A stretch of DNA of 64,000 bases from Thiemannella venezuelensis (GTDB lineage Bacteria > Actinomycetota > Actinomycetes > Streptosporangiales > Streptosporangiaceae): positions 1 through 64,000 of the forward strand of contig NZ_JACHJJ010000020.1 of NCBI RefSeq assembly GCF_014203605.1. Reading direction: 5' to 3'. Below are positions 1-8,153 of this stretch, in pieces. The notes beneath the pieces were generated by a model. It was not told the DNA's origin and made no database searches. It saw only the letters and a program-made list of their open reading frames with translations. The position numbers and the translations under genes were made by a program. Position 1 is the stretch's first letter; each line of letters starts with the position of its first letter.

Positions 1-40
1 ATGCACTGGCTTTTAACACACTGTTGAGTTCTCAAGAAAC
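1..40 (-). promoter_or_regulatory. rRNA operon leader / antitermination-like region
   Basis: Read on the minus strand this stretch contains TTGAGAACTCAACAGTGTG (about 36 to 18), the element typical of actinobacterial 16S leaders and 16S-23S spacers, followed by a short A-run. Together with the two promoters just upstream this suggests that an rRNA operon starts beyond position 1 and is transcribed to the left. The 16S gene itself is not in the window, so the assignment rests on the leader motif and the promoters. Confidence 0.6.
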
Positions 41-120
41 GGACGCGTTCACCATCGGCCGACTCCGACCCGTGGTCGGTCCCGGCGTCCGGGGCGTTTC
101 GTTCGCTTCGTTGTGTCTTT

Positions 121-149
121 ATTCTTTCAGACCGGCTTTTCCGTGTCAA
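121..149 (-). promoter_or_regulatory. Probable rrn promoter (proximal)
   Basis: On the minus strand a perfect -35 TTGACA (149-144) is followed after 17 bp by AAGAAT (126-121). It points toward the rRNA leader at the window edge. No ORF lies downstream in this direction inside the window, which fits a stable-RNA promoter. Confidence 0.6.
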
Positions 150-212
150 TTTGACCCGTTCGAGCTGATCTGTCGGGAATTCCGACCACCCCGCTTCCGG
201 GGCAACCCCTCT

Positions 213-241
213 AACTTACTCCCGCATCCGTTCCATGTCGA
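213..241 (-). promoter_or_regulatory. Possible second, upstream rrn promoter
   Basis: On the minus strand TCGACA (241-236) and TAAGTT (218-213) are separated by 17 bp. Tandem promoters are usual in front of actinobacterial rRNA operons; the hexamers are weaker than those of the proximal promoter. Confidence 0.35.
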
Positions 242-390
242 ATCGAATGGCGCGGGCGATCGTCAGAGGGGATTTCCCGGGCTTCCGGCGTCACCGCCGT
301 CGCGCTCGGGCCTGTGAAGGTTACGAACCTTCTCCGGGACCGTCAAATCGGCCCGCGCCCCGCGGCCAGACGTCTGCGCGCCCCACCGCC

Positions 391-420
391 CCGGGCGTCC
401 GGGCGTCCGGGCGTCCGGGT
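391..420 (+). repeat. Short tandem repeat (GGGCGTCC units)
   Basis: Three to four head-to-tail copies of the octamer GGGCGTCC lie about 45 bp before the ABC transporter start. The rest of 242-465 shows no gene; I see no convincing promoter for the transporter operon there. Confidence 0.6.
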
Positions 421-465
421 GAAAATCCTTTGCCCCGCGTGGGTGGCGGAGCGCACGCTTGACTG

Positions 466-1185
466 GTGTCGATTCTCGAGGCCGCCGCGCTGACGAAGAG
501 GTTCGGGCCCGTGACCGCCGTCGACGGGATCAGCCTCGACGTCGGCCCAGGCGAGATCATCGGCCTGCTCGGCCCCAACGGCGCGGGCAAGTCCACCACC
601 CTGCACATGCTGCTCGGGCTCATCACCCCCGATTCCGGGAGCATCCGTATGTTCGGCCTGGAACTGGGCGCCCACCGCATCGAGGTCCTCAGCCGGATCA
701 ACTTCGCCGCGAGCTACGTGGACCTGCCCGGGGTCCTGCACGTCCGCGAGGTCCTGGACGTCTTCGCCCGCCTGTACGGCGTGCGGAACCCCAAGGCCCG
801 CGTGGCGGAACTCCTCGATCTCCTGGAGCTCGGCCCCCTGCGCAGGCGCCGGGTGATGGAACTCTCCTCGGGCCAGCGCACCCGCGTCCAGCTGGCCAAG
901 GCCCTCGTCAACGAGCCGAGCCTGCTCATCCTCGACGAGCCGACGGCCAACCTCGACCCGGACGCGGGCGACCGGATCCGGAACCTCCTGGTCCGCCTCG
1001 CCCGGGAGAACGGCAGGGCGATGCTGATCACCTCGCACAACATGCAGGAGGTGGAGCGCATGTGCGACCGCATCCACTTCATGTCCGCCGGCCGCGTGGT
1101 CGCCAGCGGCAGCGCCGCCGAGCTCACCGGCGTCTACGGCGCCGACAGCCTGGAAGAGGTCTTCCTCAAGGTGGCCCGATCATGA
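466..1185 (+). CDS. ABC transporter ATP-binding protein
   Basis: Cytoplasmic ATPase subunit of an ABC-2 type exporter, 239 aa, a normal length. Walker A GPNGAGKST is at residues 36-44, the signature LSSGQ at 133-137, Walker B LLILDEP at 153-159 and the switch histidine at about 191. The GTG start at 466 is chosen because the ABC fold begins immediately after it; the ribosome binding site is weak. The stop overlaps the permease start by 4 bp (ATGA), so the two are translated together. The closest families are drug, antibiotic or polysaccharide exporters; the substrate cannot be told from sequence. Confidence 0.93.
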   Translation: MSILEAAALTKRFGPVTAVDGISLDVGPGEIIGLLGPNGAGKSTTLHMLLGLITPDSGSIRMFGLELGAHRIEVLSRINFAASYVDLPGVLHVREVLDVFARLYGVRNPKARVAELLDLLELGPLRRRRVMELSSGQRTRVQLAKALVNEPSLLILDEPTANLDPDAGDRIRNLLVRLARENGRAMLITSHNMQEVERMCDRIHFMSAGRVVASGSAAELTGVYGADSLEEVFLKVARS

Positions 1186-2000
1186 CGATGACACATCCCC
1201 CGCTCGGCGCGGCCGCCCGCCGTACACGGATCGCGGGCGTGGTCCTGCGGGACTTCGCCGCGCTGCGCCGCAGCCCGATCCGGATGTTCGAGATCGTGTT
1301 CTGGCCCACGATCGAGTTGCTCGTCTGGGGCTTCGTGACGCTCTTCCTGCAGTCGCAGCGGGTCCCGTTCGTGGCGGCCTTCCTGCTCGGCGCCGTACTG
1401 CTCTGGCAGGTGCTGCAGAAGGCCAGCAACGAGATCTCGATCGCGTTCCTGGAGGACATCTGGAGCAGGAATCTCCTCAACGTCCAGGTGAGCCCGCTCT
1501 CCACCGTCGAGTACGTGATCGGCCTGATCGTTTTCTCCTTCGGCAAGGTGCTCTTCGCCATCGCGGTCATGGCGGGGCTCGCTCTGGCCTTCTACGGGTT
1601 CGGCGTCACGAGCTTCGGCGTGGGCGTGGTCCCGTTCATGGCGCTGCTGCTGGTGATGGGCTGGTCCCTCGGCCTGGTGGGCATCTCGGCGGTGCTCCGC
1701 TTCGGCGAGAACGCCCAGGTGATCGCCTGGTCCCTCGTCTTCGTCGTGCAGCCGCTGGCCGGGATCTTCTACCCGGTCGAGGTGCTGCCCGCCCCGCTGC
1801 AGGCCGTCGCCTCGTTCCTGCCCGCCACCCACGTCTTCACCGGCATGCGGACCGTGCTGGGCGGCGGCGCCGTACCGTGGGACAGCCTGGCCTGGGCCGC
1901 GGCGCTGGACGCCGGCTACCTGGCCGCGACGCTGGGCCTGTTCGCGTGGGCGCTGCGCCACGCCCGCGCCCGGGGGCGGCTGTCCCGCTTCGGGGAGTGA
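1182..2000 (+). CDS. ABC-2 type transporter permease
   Basis: Membrane partner of the preceding ATPase, 272 aa, with about six hydrophobic segments. The ATG at 1182 overlaps the ATPase stop (ATGA). The segment GIFYPVEVLP followed by FLPATHVFTGMR in the second half is the usual ABC-2 membrane family signature region. The C terminus is basic (ARARGRLSRFGE) and probably cytoplasmic. With one ATPase and one permease the exporter would be a dimer of each. The next gene, a TetR regulator on the opposite strand, ends 36 bp away and may or may not control it. Confidence 0.9.
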   Translation: MTMTHPPLGAAARRTRIAGVVLRDFAALRRSPIRMFEIVFWPTIELLVWGFVTLFLQSQRVPFVAAFLLGAVLLWQVLQKASNEISIAFLEDIWSRNLLNVQVSPLSTVEYVIGLIVFSFGKVLFAIAVMAGLALAFYGFGVTSFGVGVVPFMALLLVMGWSLGLVGISAVLRFGENAQVIAWSLVFVVQPLAGIFYPVEVLPAPLQAVASFLPATHVFTGMRTVLGGGAVPWDSLAWAAALDAGYLAATLGLFAWALRHARARGRLSRFGE

Positions 2001-2036
2001 CCCCGCTCCCCCGGGGCAGCGCCCGGCGGGGGCCCG

Positions 2037-2621
2037 TCAGCGGGCCACGGTGGCGGACATCGCCGCCACGATCACGCTGACGAGCCCCTCCACGACCTCG
2101 GCGCGGTCGACCTCCGGGTGCTCCAGCCACCAGTCGCCGGTGGCCTGGACCATGCCGACGAAGGCGTGCCCGAGCACCTGCGCCCGGAGCGGGTCGACGC
2201 CGCCCGGAACGGCGGCGATCACCTCGCCGAGCTCCTCGCCCAGGCCGCGGACGATCGCGGTCATCTGCGAGTGCGTCTGGCTGTCCTCCGCCCCGGCCCG
2301 GTGGAACAGGAACCGGTAGAGGCTCAGGTTGGCCTCGATCATGTCGAGGTAGGCGGTGATCGTCGACCGGGCGCGGCCGCGCAGGTCGGTGTCGGACGCG
2401 TCGAACCGCTGCCGCAGCAGACCGATCACGGTGTGGACGTGCCGGCTGGCCAGGGCCTGGTAGAGGCCGCTCTTGTCGCCGAAGTGCCGGTAGAGGATGG
2501 GCTTCGTTATCCCGGCCTCCGCCGCGATCGACGCCATCGACGCCTCCGGGCCCTCCCGCCGGATCACCCTGTCCGCGGCGTCCAGGAGTGCCCGACGCCG
2601 GTCCGGATCCCGTCCGCTCAC
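2037..2621 (-). CDS. TetR/AcrR family transcriptional regulator
   Basis: DNA-binding repressor of 194 aa. The N-terminal helix-turn-helix is at about residues 27-52 (SMASIAAEAGITKPILYRHFGDKSGLYQAL), matching the TetR N-domain pattern of a helix, AGI(T/S), then Y-HF-K. The C-terminal two thirds would be the ligand-binding and dimerisation domain. It converges on the ABC exporter operon. A 12-bp palindrome lies 9 bp upstream of its start and could be its own operator. The ligand is unknown. Confidence 0.9.
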   Translation of the reverse strand: MSGRDPDRRRALLDAADRVIRREGPEASMASIAAEAGITKPILYRHFGDKSGLYQALASRHVHTVIGLLRQRFDASDTDLRGRARSTITAYLDMIEANLSLYRFLFHRAGAEDSQTHSQMTAIVRGLGEELGEVIAAVPGGVDPLRAQVLGHAFVGMVQATGDWWLEHPEVDRAEVVEGLVSVIVAAMSATVAR

Positions 2622-2630
2622 GTATGTCCC

Positions 2631-2642
2631 CTCTCGCGAGAG
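2631..2642. promoter_or_regulatory. 12-bp palindrome, candidate TetR operator
   Basis: CTCTCGCGAGAG is a perfect palindrome directly in front of the TetR start codon. Its position suits negative autoregulation. This is inference; no second copy was found nearby. Confidence 0.35.
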
Positions 2643-2808
2643 ATACAGGATAGGTGCGACAGCCGATCACGGCCCGGTGGTGTGATCGCGGAGCGGTGAG
2701 CCGCCGTCCACCTGCGGCGCAGGACTGCCCGCCCGCTTCCGGGGTAGGGCGGAGCTCCGGGAGGGATGCCTGTCGCGGACAGGGAACCGGTCGTGCAGGG
2801 GGATTCCA

Positions 2809-4143
2809 TTGGCATCGGCGAGGAGAATCCGCGCGGCGGCCGCCCGGGCGGCGCTGCGGTTGCTGGAGGCGCGCAACGCGAGGCGGGCGCGCCGGGCGCC
2901 CGCGTCCGGCGCCGGGACCGTGCGGATCCTGCTGCAGCACGCGTACGGCATGGGCGGAACCATCCGCACCGTGCTCAACCTCGCCGGCTACCTGGCGCGG
3001 GAGCGCGACGTGGAGGTCGTCAGCGTGGTCCGGACGGCGCGGGAGCCGTTCTTCCCGATCCCGCCCGGAGTGCGGGTGTCGTTCCTGGACGACAGGACGG
3101 CGCCGCGCGGGCCGGTCGCCCGGTTCCTGTCGCGCTTCCCCAGCGTCCTGGTCCCCGAGCAGGAGAAGGTCCACCACGCGCTCACGCTCTGGACGGACGT
3201 GTGCCTGGTCCGCCGCCTGCGCTCCACGCGCGGCGGCGTCGTGGTCTCCACCCGGCCCGCGCTGAACCTGGTCACCGCGCTGTTCGCACCTCCGGAAGTG
3301 ATCACCATCGGCCAGGAGCACGTCACGTACGGCGTGCACGCCCCCGAGGTCCGCCGTCTGATCAGGAGGCGGTACGGCAGGTTCGACGCCTTCGTCACCC
3401 TCACCCGGGCCGATCTGGAGCGGTACTCCAAGGCGCTGAGGGCCGCCCCGCCGCGGCGGCTGCTCCGCATCCCCAACGCCGTGCCCCACCTGCCCGGCGG
3501 CGTCTCCGGCCTGGAGGAGAAGGTCGCGGTGGCGATCGGCAGGCTGGTGCACGCCAAGGGCTTCGACCGCCTGGTCACGGCCTGGAAGGACGTCGCGGCC
3601 GCGCACCCGGACTGGGTGCTGCGCATCTACGGCGCCGGGACGCGCGAGGCCGAGGCCAGGCTCCGCGCGCGGATCGAGGACGCGGGGCTGACCGGCAGGG
3701 TGGTCCTGATGGGCAGGTCCGCGGAGGTCGGCGCCGCGCTGGCCGGATCGTCGGTCTACGTCGTCAGCTCCCGGTACGAGGGATTCGGCATGGCGATCCT
3801 GGAGGCCATGAGCAAGGGCGTGCCGGTGGTGAGCTTCGACTGCCCGCACGGTCCCGGAGAGATCATCACCCACGGGCACGACGGCCTGCTCGTGCCCTCC
3901 AAGAGTCCCGCCGACCTGGCCCGGGCGGTCCGCCGGGTGATCGAGGACCGAGAGCTCCGCCACCGGCTCGGCGCGGGCGCCCTGCGCACGGCCGCCGGCT
4001 ACGACCTCGACGCGGTCGGCGCCCGGTGGGACAGGCTGCTGGACGACCTCTCCGCCGCGCGCCGCGCGCCGGCGCGCTCCGCCGTACCGGACCGGGCCGC
4101 ACCCCGGCCGCCGCTCGTGAAGAGCCGGGTCTTGCCAGGATGA
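2809..4143 (+). CDS. Glycosyltransferase family 4 protein
   Basis: Retaining glycosyltransferase with GT-B fold, 444 aa, likely acting in cell-envelope or exopolysaccharide glycosylation. The N domain has an HAYGMGGTIRTVLNLAGYLA glycine-rich acceptor-side loop (about 44-63). The C domain carries SSRYEGFGMAILEAMSKG at about 320-337, the E-x7-E nucleotide-sugar motif of GT4. The TTG start at 2809 is chosen because AGGGGG lies 6 bp upstream. The last 40 residues are Pro/Arg-rich and outside the fold. Donor and acceptor cannot be predicted. Confidence 0.88.
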   Translation: MASARRIRAAAARAALRLLEARNARRARRAPASGAGTVRILLQHAYGMGGTIRTVLNLAGYLARERDVEVVSVVRTAREPFFPIPPGVRVSFLDDRTAPRGPVARFLSRFPSVLVPEQEKVHHALTLWTDVCLVRRLRSTRGGVVVSTRPALNLVTALFAPPEVITIGQEHVTYGVHAPEVRRLIRRRYGRFDAFVTLTRADLERYSKALRAAPPRRLLRIPNAVPHLPGGVSGLEEKVAVAIGRLVHAKGFDRLVTAWKDVAAAHPDWVLRIYGAGTREAEARLRARIEDAGLTGRVVLMGRSAEVGAALAGSSVYVVSSRYEGFGMAILEAMSKGVPVVSFDCPHGPGEIITHGHDGLLVPSKSPADLARAVRRVIEDRELRHRLGAGALRTAAGYDLDAVGARWDRLLDDLSAARRAPARSAVPDRAAPRPPLVKSRVLPG

Positions 4144-4188
4144 AGGTGAAATTCCGGTAATCTTGCCGCTCTCTCCAGGAGGTGGCAG

Positions 4189-5883
4189 GTGACCGGAACA
4201 GGTGCCGGGGCGGGCGCCGTGGTGGTGCCGGGCTACGAGGTGTCCGGCATCCTCGGGCAGGGCGGTTTCGGGATCGTCTACCGGGCCCGCCAGCTCGCGG
4301 TGGACCGGGAGGTGGCGCTCAAGGTCGACAACCGGGTGCTCGTGTCCGAACGCGACCGGCGCCGCTTCATGCGCGAGGTCACCTCGGCCGGAGCGCTCTC
4401 CGGGCACCCGCACGTCGCCCACGTCTACGACGCCGGAGTGCTGCCCGACGGCCGGCCGTACATGGTGCTGGAGCTCTGCCCGGGCGGGTCCCTGCTGGAC
4501 CGCATGCGCGCCGAGGGCCGCCTGGATCCGGCGGAGGTCGCCGACATCGGCATCCGGATCGCCGACGCGCTCTCGGCCGCCCACGCCGCCGGGGTCCTGC
4601 ACCGCGACATCAAGCCCGCCAACATCCTCGTCAACCGCTACGGCAACGTGGTGCTGTCGGACTTCGGCCTGGCCACCATGCCGTCGGCGGGGGGCGAGGT
4701 CTCGGTCACCCGCGAGTCGCTCACCCCCGCCTACGCGCCGCCGGAGGCGTTCGAGCTGGCCGAGCCCAACGCCGCCGGAGACGTCTACTCCCTGGCCGCC
4801 ACGCTGTACGCGCTGCTGTCGGGCCGCCCGCCCCGCTTCCCGGAGAGCGGCGTGGCCAACATCGCGGTCATCATGGCCCTGCACCGCCAGCCGATCCCGG
4901 AGATCCCGGGCGTGCCGCCGGAGCTGACCGAGGTGCTCCGCCAGGCCATGGCCACCGACCCGGCCCGGCGCACGTCCTCGGTGGCGGCGCTGCGCGACGC
5001 CCTCACCGACCTGCGCCTGGCGCGGACCGCCCCCGCGCCCCGGCCGGTCCCCCCGCCGCCCGCGGCGTCCGGCCCCCGGGCGCCGCACGCCGCGGCCGTC
5101 CCCGCCGGGCCTCCGGGGCCCGCCTTCGTCTCCGGCCCGGTTCCGCAGCAGCACCCCACCGGGCCCTCGCCGTTCGGCATGCCGCCCGCGGCCGGAAAGG
5201 AACCGGTGCGCGCCCACCTGACCTCGCCGGGCCTGCAGGGCATGTCGAGCACCCGCTCGCCCGCCGCCGTCGCCCCGTCCGGCGGGTCGAACGGCAAGGT
5301 GTTCGTCGCGCTGGCCGTGGCGTTCGTGATCCTGCTGCTGGTCGGCGCCGGGGTGATGTACCTGGAGAGCCTCAACGGCGTGGGAACCGGCAACGCGTCC
5401 GCCCCCGGCCTGCAGGTGGAGCCCGGCGACGATCCCCGCGAGCGGATCGCCGACGCCGCGGGGGCCGGCACGACCACCGCGTCCTGCCCCGCCGCCGGGG
5501 TCTCCGGGGCGGGGGCCGCGTGCGTGGAGAAGGCCGAGTGCTGGAACGGACTGGTGAGCGAGTCGGGTGACGTGAGGACCACGCCGCTCGGCTGCGAGAA
5601 GTCCCACGTCTGGGAGACCTACGCGATCGCGCCGCTCCCGGAGAACGCCCTCACCTACGACCAGCAGGCGCTGGAGAAGAACCCCGCCGTCAAGCAGGTG
5701 TGCTCGGCACGGGTCCTGCTCGCCTCCCGGTACGGCGACGCCCGCGCGGTCGCGGCGGACAAGTGGCGCTCGGCGGTGCTGCCGCCGTCGAAGGCGCAGT
5801 TCGACAAGGGCGTCCGCACCTACCGCTGCATCGGCGGGGTCCTCGGCTCCGAGGAGTCGGGCACCGTTTTCCGCCCTTACTAG
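4189..5883 (+). CDS. Membrane Ser/Thr protein kinase (PknB-type) with extracellular Cys domain
   Basis: Bacterial Hanks-type kinase, 564 aa. The glycine loop GQGGFGIVY is at about 17-25, the ATP lysine (VALKV) at about 45, HRDIKPANIL at 138-147, DFG at 158-160 and an APPE element after the activation loop. A Pro/Ala-rich juxtamembrane linker (about 280-365) leads to one transmembrane helix (about 371-392) and an extracellular domain of about 170 aa with several cysteines (for example at CPAAG, AACVEKAEC, GCEKSH, VCSA and YRC), not PASTA repeats. This resembles the septum-formation-like sensor domains of actinobacterial kinases, an uncertain match. Start GTG 4189 follows a strong AGGAGG six bases upstream. 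Confidence 0.93.
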   Translation: MTGTGAGAGAVVVPGYEVSGILGQGGFGIVYRARQLAVDREVALKVDNRVLVSERDRRRFMREVTSAGALSGHPHVAHVYDAGVLPDGRPYMVLELCPGGSLLDRMRAEGRLDPAEVADIGIRIADALSAAHAAGVLHRDIKPANILVNRYGNVVLSDFGLATMPSAGGEVSVTRESLTPAYAPPEAFELAEPNAAGDVYSLAATLYALLSGRPPRFPESGVANIAVIMALHRQPIPEIPGVPPELTEVLRQAMATDPARRTSSVAALRDALTDLRLARTAPAPRPVPPPPAASGPRAPHAAAVPAGPPGPAFVSGPVPQQHPTGPSPFGMPPAAGKEPVRAHLTSPGLQGMSSTRSPAAVAPSGGSNGKVFVALAVAFVILLLVGAGVMYLESLNGVGTGNASAPGLQVEPGDDPRERIADAAGAGTTTASCPAAGVSGAGAACVEKAECWNGLVSESGDVRTTPLGCEKSHVWETYAIAPLPENALTYDQQALEKNPAVKQVCSARVLLASRYGDARAVAADKWRSAVLPPSKAQFDKGVRTYRCIGGVLGSEESGTVFRPY

Positions 5884-5931
5884 CCCGTAGCGGACCGCCT
5901 CCTGGCATCGTGGATGTGAAGGGAGTGGTCC

Positions 5932-7365
5932 ATGATGACCCAGGCGCGAATCGGGGTGACCGGCCTCGCCGTGATGGGGGCCAACCTCGCCAGGAACCTG
6001 GCCCGGCACGGGCACGTGGTGGCCGTGCACAACAGGTCGCGGCACCGGACGAAGACCCTGGTCGAGGAGCACGGGCACGAGGGCGCGTTCGTGCCCTGCG
6101 AGACGCCCGAGGAGCTCGTCGCCGCGCTGGAGCGCCCCCGGCGCCTCCTGGTCATGGTGAAGGCGGGCGCGCCGACCGACGCGGTGATCGAGGAGTTCGC
6201 CCCGCTGCTGGAGCCCGGCGACATGCTCGTCGACGGCGGCAACGCGCACTTCGCCGACACCCGCCGCCGGGAGGCGGCCCTGCGCGAGCGCGGGATCCAC
6301 TTCGTGGGGGCAGGGGTCTCCGGCGGCGAGGAGGGGGCGCTGCTCGGGCCGAGCATCATGCCCGGCGGATCCGCCGAGGCCTACGCGGCGCTCGGGCCGC
6401 TGCTGGAGGACATCGCCGCGAAGGTCGACGGGGTGCCCTGCTGCACGCACATCGGCCCCGACGGCGCCGGGCACTTCGTGAAGATGGTGCACAACGGCAT
6501 CGAGTACGCCGACATGCAGCTCATCGCCGAGGCCTACGACCTGCTCCGCCAGGGCCTCGGCCTGTCCCCCGCCGAGCTCGCCGAGGTCTTCGCCGAGTGG
6601 GACCGGGGCGAGCTGTCGTCCTACCTGATCGAGATCACCGCCGAGGTGCTCCGCCAGACCGACGCGGCGACCGGCAGGCCGTTCGTGGACGTCGTGGCCG
6701 ACCGGGCCGAGCAGAAGGGCACCGGCCGCTGGACCGTCCAGATCGCGCTCGACCTGGGGGTGCCGGTGAGCGGCATCGCCGAGGCGGTCTTCGCCCGCGC
6801 GGTCTCCGGCCACGCCGAACTGCGCAGCGCCGCCCGCGACCTGCCCGGCCCCGCCGCCCCCGCGGCGGGCGCGGCAGGCGAGGGCTTCGCGGAGGACGTA
6901 CGGCAGGCGCTGCACGCATCGAAGATCGTCGCCTACGCGCAGGGCTTCGACCAGATCCGCGCCGGGAGCGACGAGTACGGCTGGGACGTCGACCCGGGCG
7001 CGCTGGCCGCGATCTGGCGGGGCGGCTGCATCATCCGGGCCGCCTTCCTCGACCGCATCCGCGAGGCCTACGCCGCGGACCCGGCGCCCGTCTCGCTGCT
7101 GCTCGCGCCGTACTTCACCGACGCCCTGGCGCGCGCGCAGGGCCCGTGGCGGCGGGTGGTCGCCCGCGCCGCGGAGCTGGGCGTCCCCGCGCCGGGGTTC
7201 TCCACCGCGCTGGCCTACTACGACGCGCTGCGCGCCGAGCGGCTCCCGGCCGCGCTCATCCAGGGGCAGCGCGACTTCTTCGGCGCGCACACCTACCGGC
7301 GCGTCGACCGCGAGGGCGCCTTCCACACGCTCTGGTCCGGAGACCGCACCGAGACCGAGGCCTGA
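5932..7365 (+). CDS. gnd: 6-phosphogluconate dehydrogenase (decarboxylating)
   Basis: Oxidises 6-phosphogluconate to ribulose 5-phosphate and CO2, making NADPH in the oxidative pentose phosphate pathway. The length (477 aa) is the usual long form. Visible signatures are the N-terminal dinucleotide fold GLAVMGANLARNLARHGH, VDGGNAHFADT, and the catalytic region GAGHFVKMVHNGIEYADMQ. The C terminus keeps the HTYRRVDREG tail typical of the family. Start ATG 5932 has GAAGGGAG upstream. It is a stand-alone gene followed by a strong hairpin. Confidence 0.95.
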   Translation: MMTQARIGVTGLAVMGANLARNLARHGHVVAVHNRSRHRTKTLVEEHGHEGAFVPCETPEELVAALERPRRLLVMVKAGAPTDAVIEEFAPLLEPGDMLVDGGNAHFADTRRREAALRERGIHFVGAGVSGGEEGALLGPSIMPGGSAEAYAALGPLLEDIAAKVDGVPCCTHIGPDGAGHFVKMVHNGIEYADMQLIAEAYDLLRQGLGLSPAELAEVFAEWDRGELSSYLIEITAEVLRQTDAATGRPFVDVVADRAEQKGTGRWTVQIALDLGVPVSGIAEAVFARAVSGHAELRSAARDLPGPAAPAAGAAGEGFAEDVRQALHASKIVAYAQGFDQIRAGSDEYGWDVDPGALAAIWRGGCIIRAAFLDRIREAYAADPAPVSLLLAPYFTDALARAQGPWRRVVARAAELGVPAPGFSTALAYYDALRAERLPAALIQGQRDFFGAHTYRRVDREGAFHTLWSGDRTETEA

Positions 7366-7379
7366 CCCCGTCCGGCGCG

Positions 7380-7403
7380 GCGCCCCGTCACCGCACGGGG
7401 CGC
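7380..7403 (+). terminator. Hairpin terminator after gnd
   Basis: GCGCCCCGT and ACGGGGCGC form a perfect 9-bp stem with a 6-nt loop, 15 bp after the gnd stop. There is no clear U-run, as is common in high-GC actinomycetes. Confidence 0.6.
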
Positions 7404-7476
7404 ACCGTTCTCCCCGCCTCCTGCGCCCGGCACACCGCACCGGCCCCGCGGGCCCGCCGTTCGGCAGGATGGTGGG

Positions 7477-8103
7477 ATGCGCGTACGCCCCATATCCCCG
7501 TCGTCGCTGGCCGAGGAACTCGCCGACCGGATCGCCGGCACGCCCCGCGGCTCCTGGACACGGGTCGCCTTCGACGGGGCGCCCGCCGCCCGGCCGGAGG
7601 AGCTCGCCGACACGCTCGCCGAGCCGCTCCGGCTGCGCGGCCGCGCGGTCCTGCGCGTGTCCGCCTGGGACTTCCTGCGCCCGGCCTCGCTCCGGTTCGA
7701 GTACGGCAGGACCGACCCGGACGCCTTCTACGACGACTGGCTGGACACCGGCGGCCTGACCCGGGAGGTCCTGGCTCCGCTGGATCCGGGCGGTTCGGGC
7801 AAGGTCCTGCCCTCGCTCTGGGACACCGCCACCGACCGGGCCACCCGCGCGCCGTACGTCACCATGCCGCCGGGCGGGGTACTGCTGCTGGACGGGGCGC
7901 TGCTGCTCGGCCGGTGGCTCCCGTTCGACCTGACCGTGCACCTGCGGCTCTCCCCCGGCGCGCTGGCCCGCCGTACCGCGCCGGAGAGGCGGTGGACGCT
8001 GCCCGCCTACGAGCGCTACGAGCGGGAGGCCGACCCGGAGGGGACCGCCGATGTCGTCGTCCGGGCCGACGATCCGAGGCACCCGGCGGTCGTGCTCCGG
8101 TAG
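7477..8103 (+). CDS. Uridine kinase-like protein lacking a P-loop
   Basis: 208 aa, resembling the actinobacterial proteins usually labelled uridine kinase (nucleoside/PRK-type P-loop fold). Present are the early strand VAFDGAP, the substrate-region pattern AWDFLRPASLRFEYGR-DPDAFYDDWLD, and GGVLLLDGALLLGRWLPFDLTVHL, which equals the lid-proximal strand. Where the Walker A GxxGxGKT should be, the sequence reads GAPAARPEELADTL, without the GK(S/T). Kinase activity is therefore doubtful. It stands alone between gnd and a dehydrogenase. Confidence 0.75.
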   Translation: MRVRPISPSSLAEELADRIAGTPRGSWTRVAFDGAPAARPEELADTLAEPLRLRGRAVLRVSAWDFLRPASLRFEYGRTDPDAFYDDWLDTGGLTREVLAPLDPGGSGKVLPSLWDTATDRATRAPYVTMPPGGVLLLDGALLLGRWLPFDLTVHLRLSPGALARRTAPERRWTLPAYERYEREADPEGTADVVVRADDPRHPAVVLR

Positions 8104-8153
8104 GGGCGCCACCGGCCGCGACCTGCGATTGCGATCCGGTAGGGTCGTGACCC

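Noticed and set aside
1834-2036. Terminator between the ABC permease and the TetR gene
   Set aside because: The C/G-rich run at 2001-2036 can fold in several weak ways; no single clear hairpin.
1837-8112. Minus-strand open frame of about 2091 codons
   Set aside because: Antisense shadow of six well-supported genes; the translation is low-complexity Arg/Pro/Gly/Ala and has no domain. Long antisense frames are a GC-bias artefact here.
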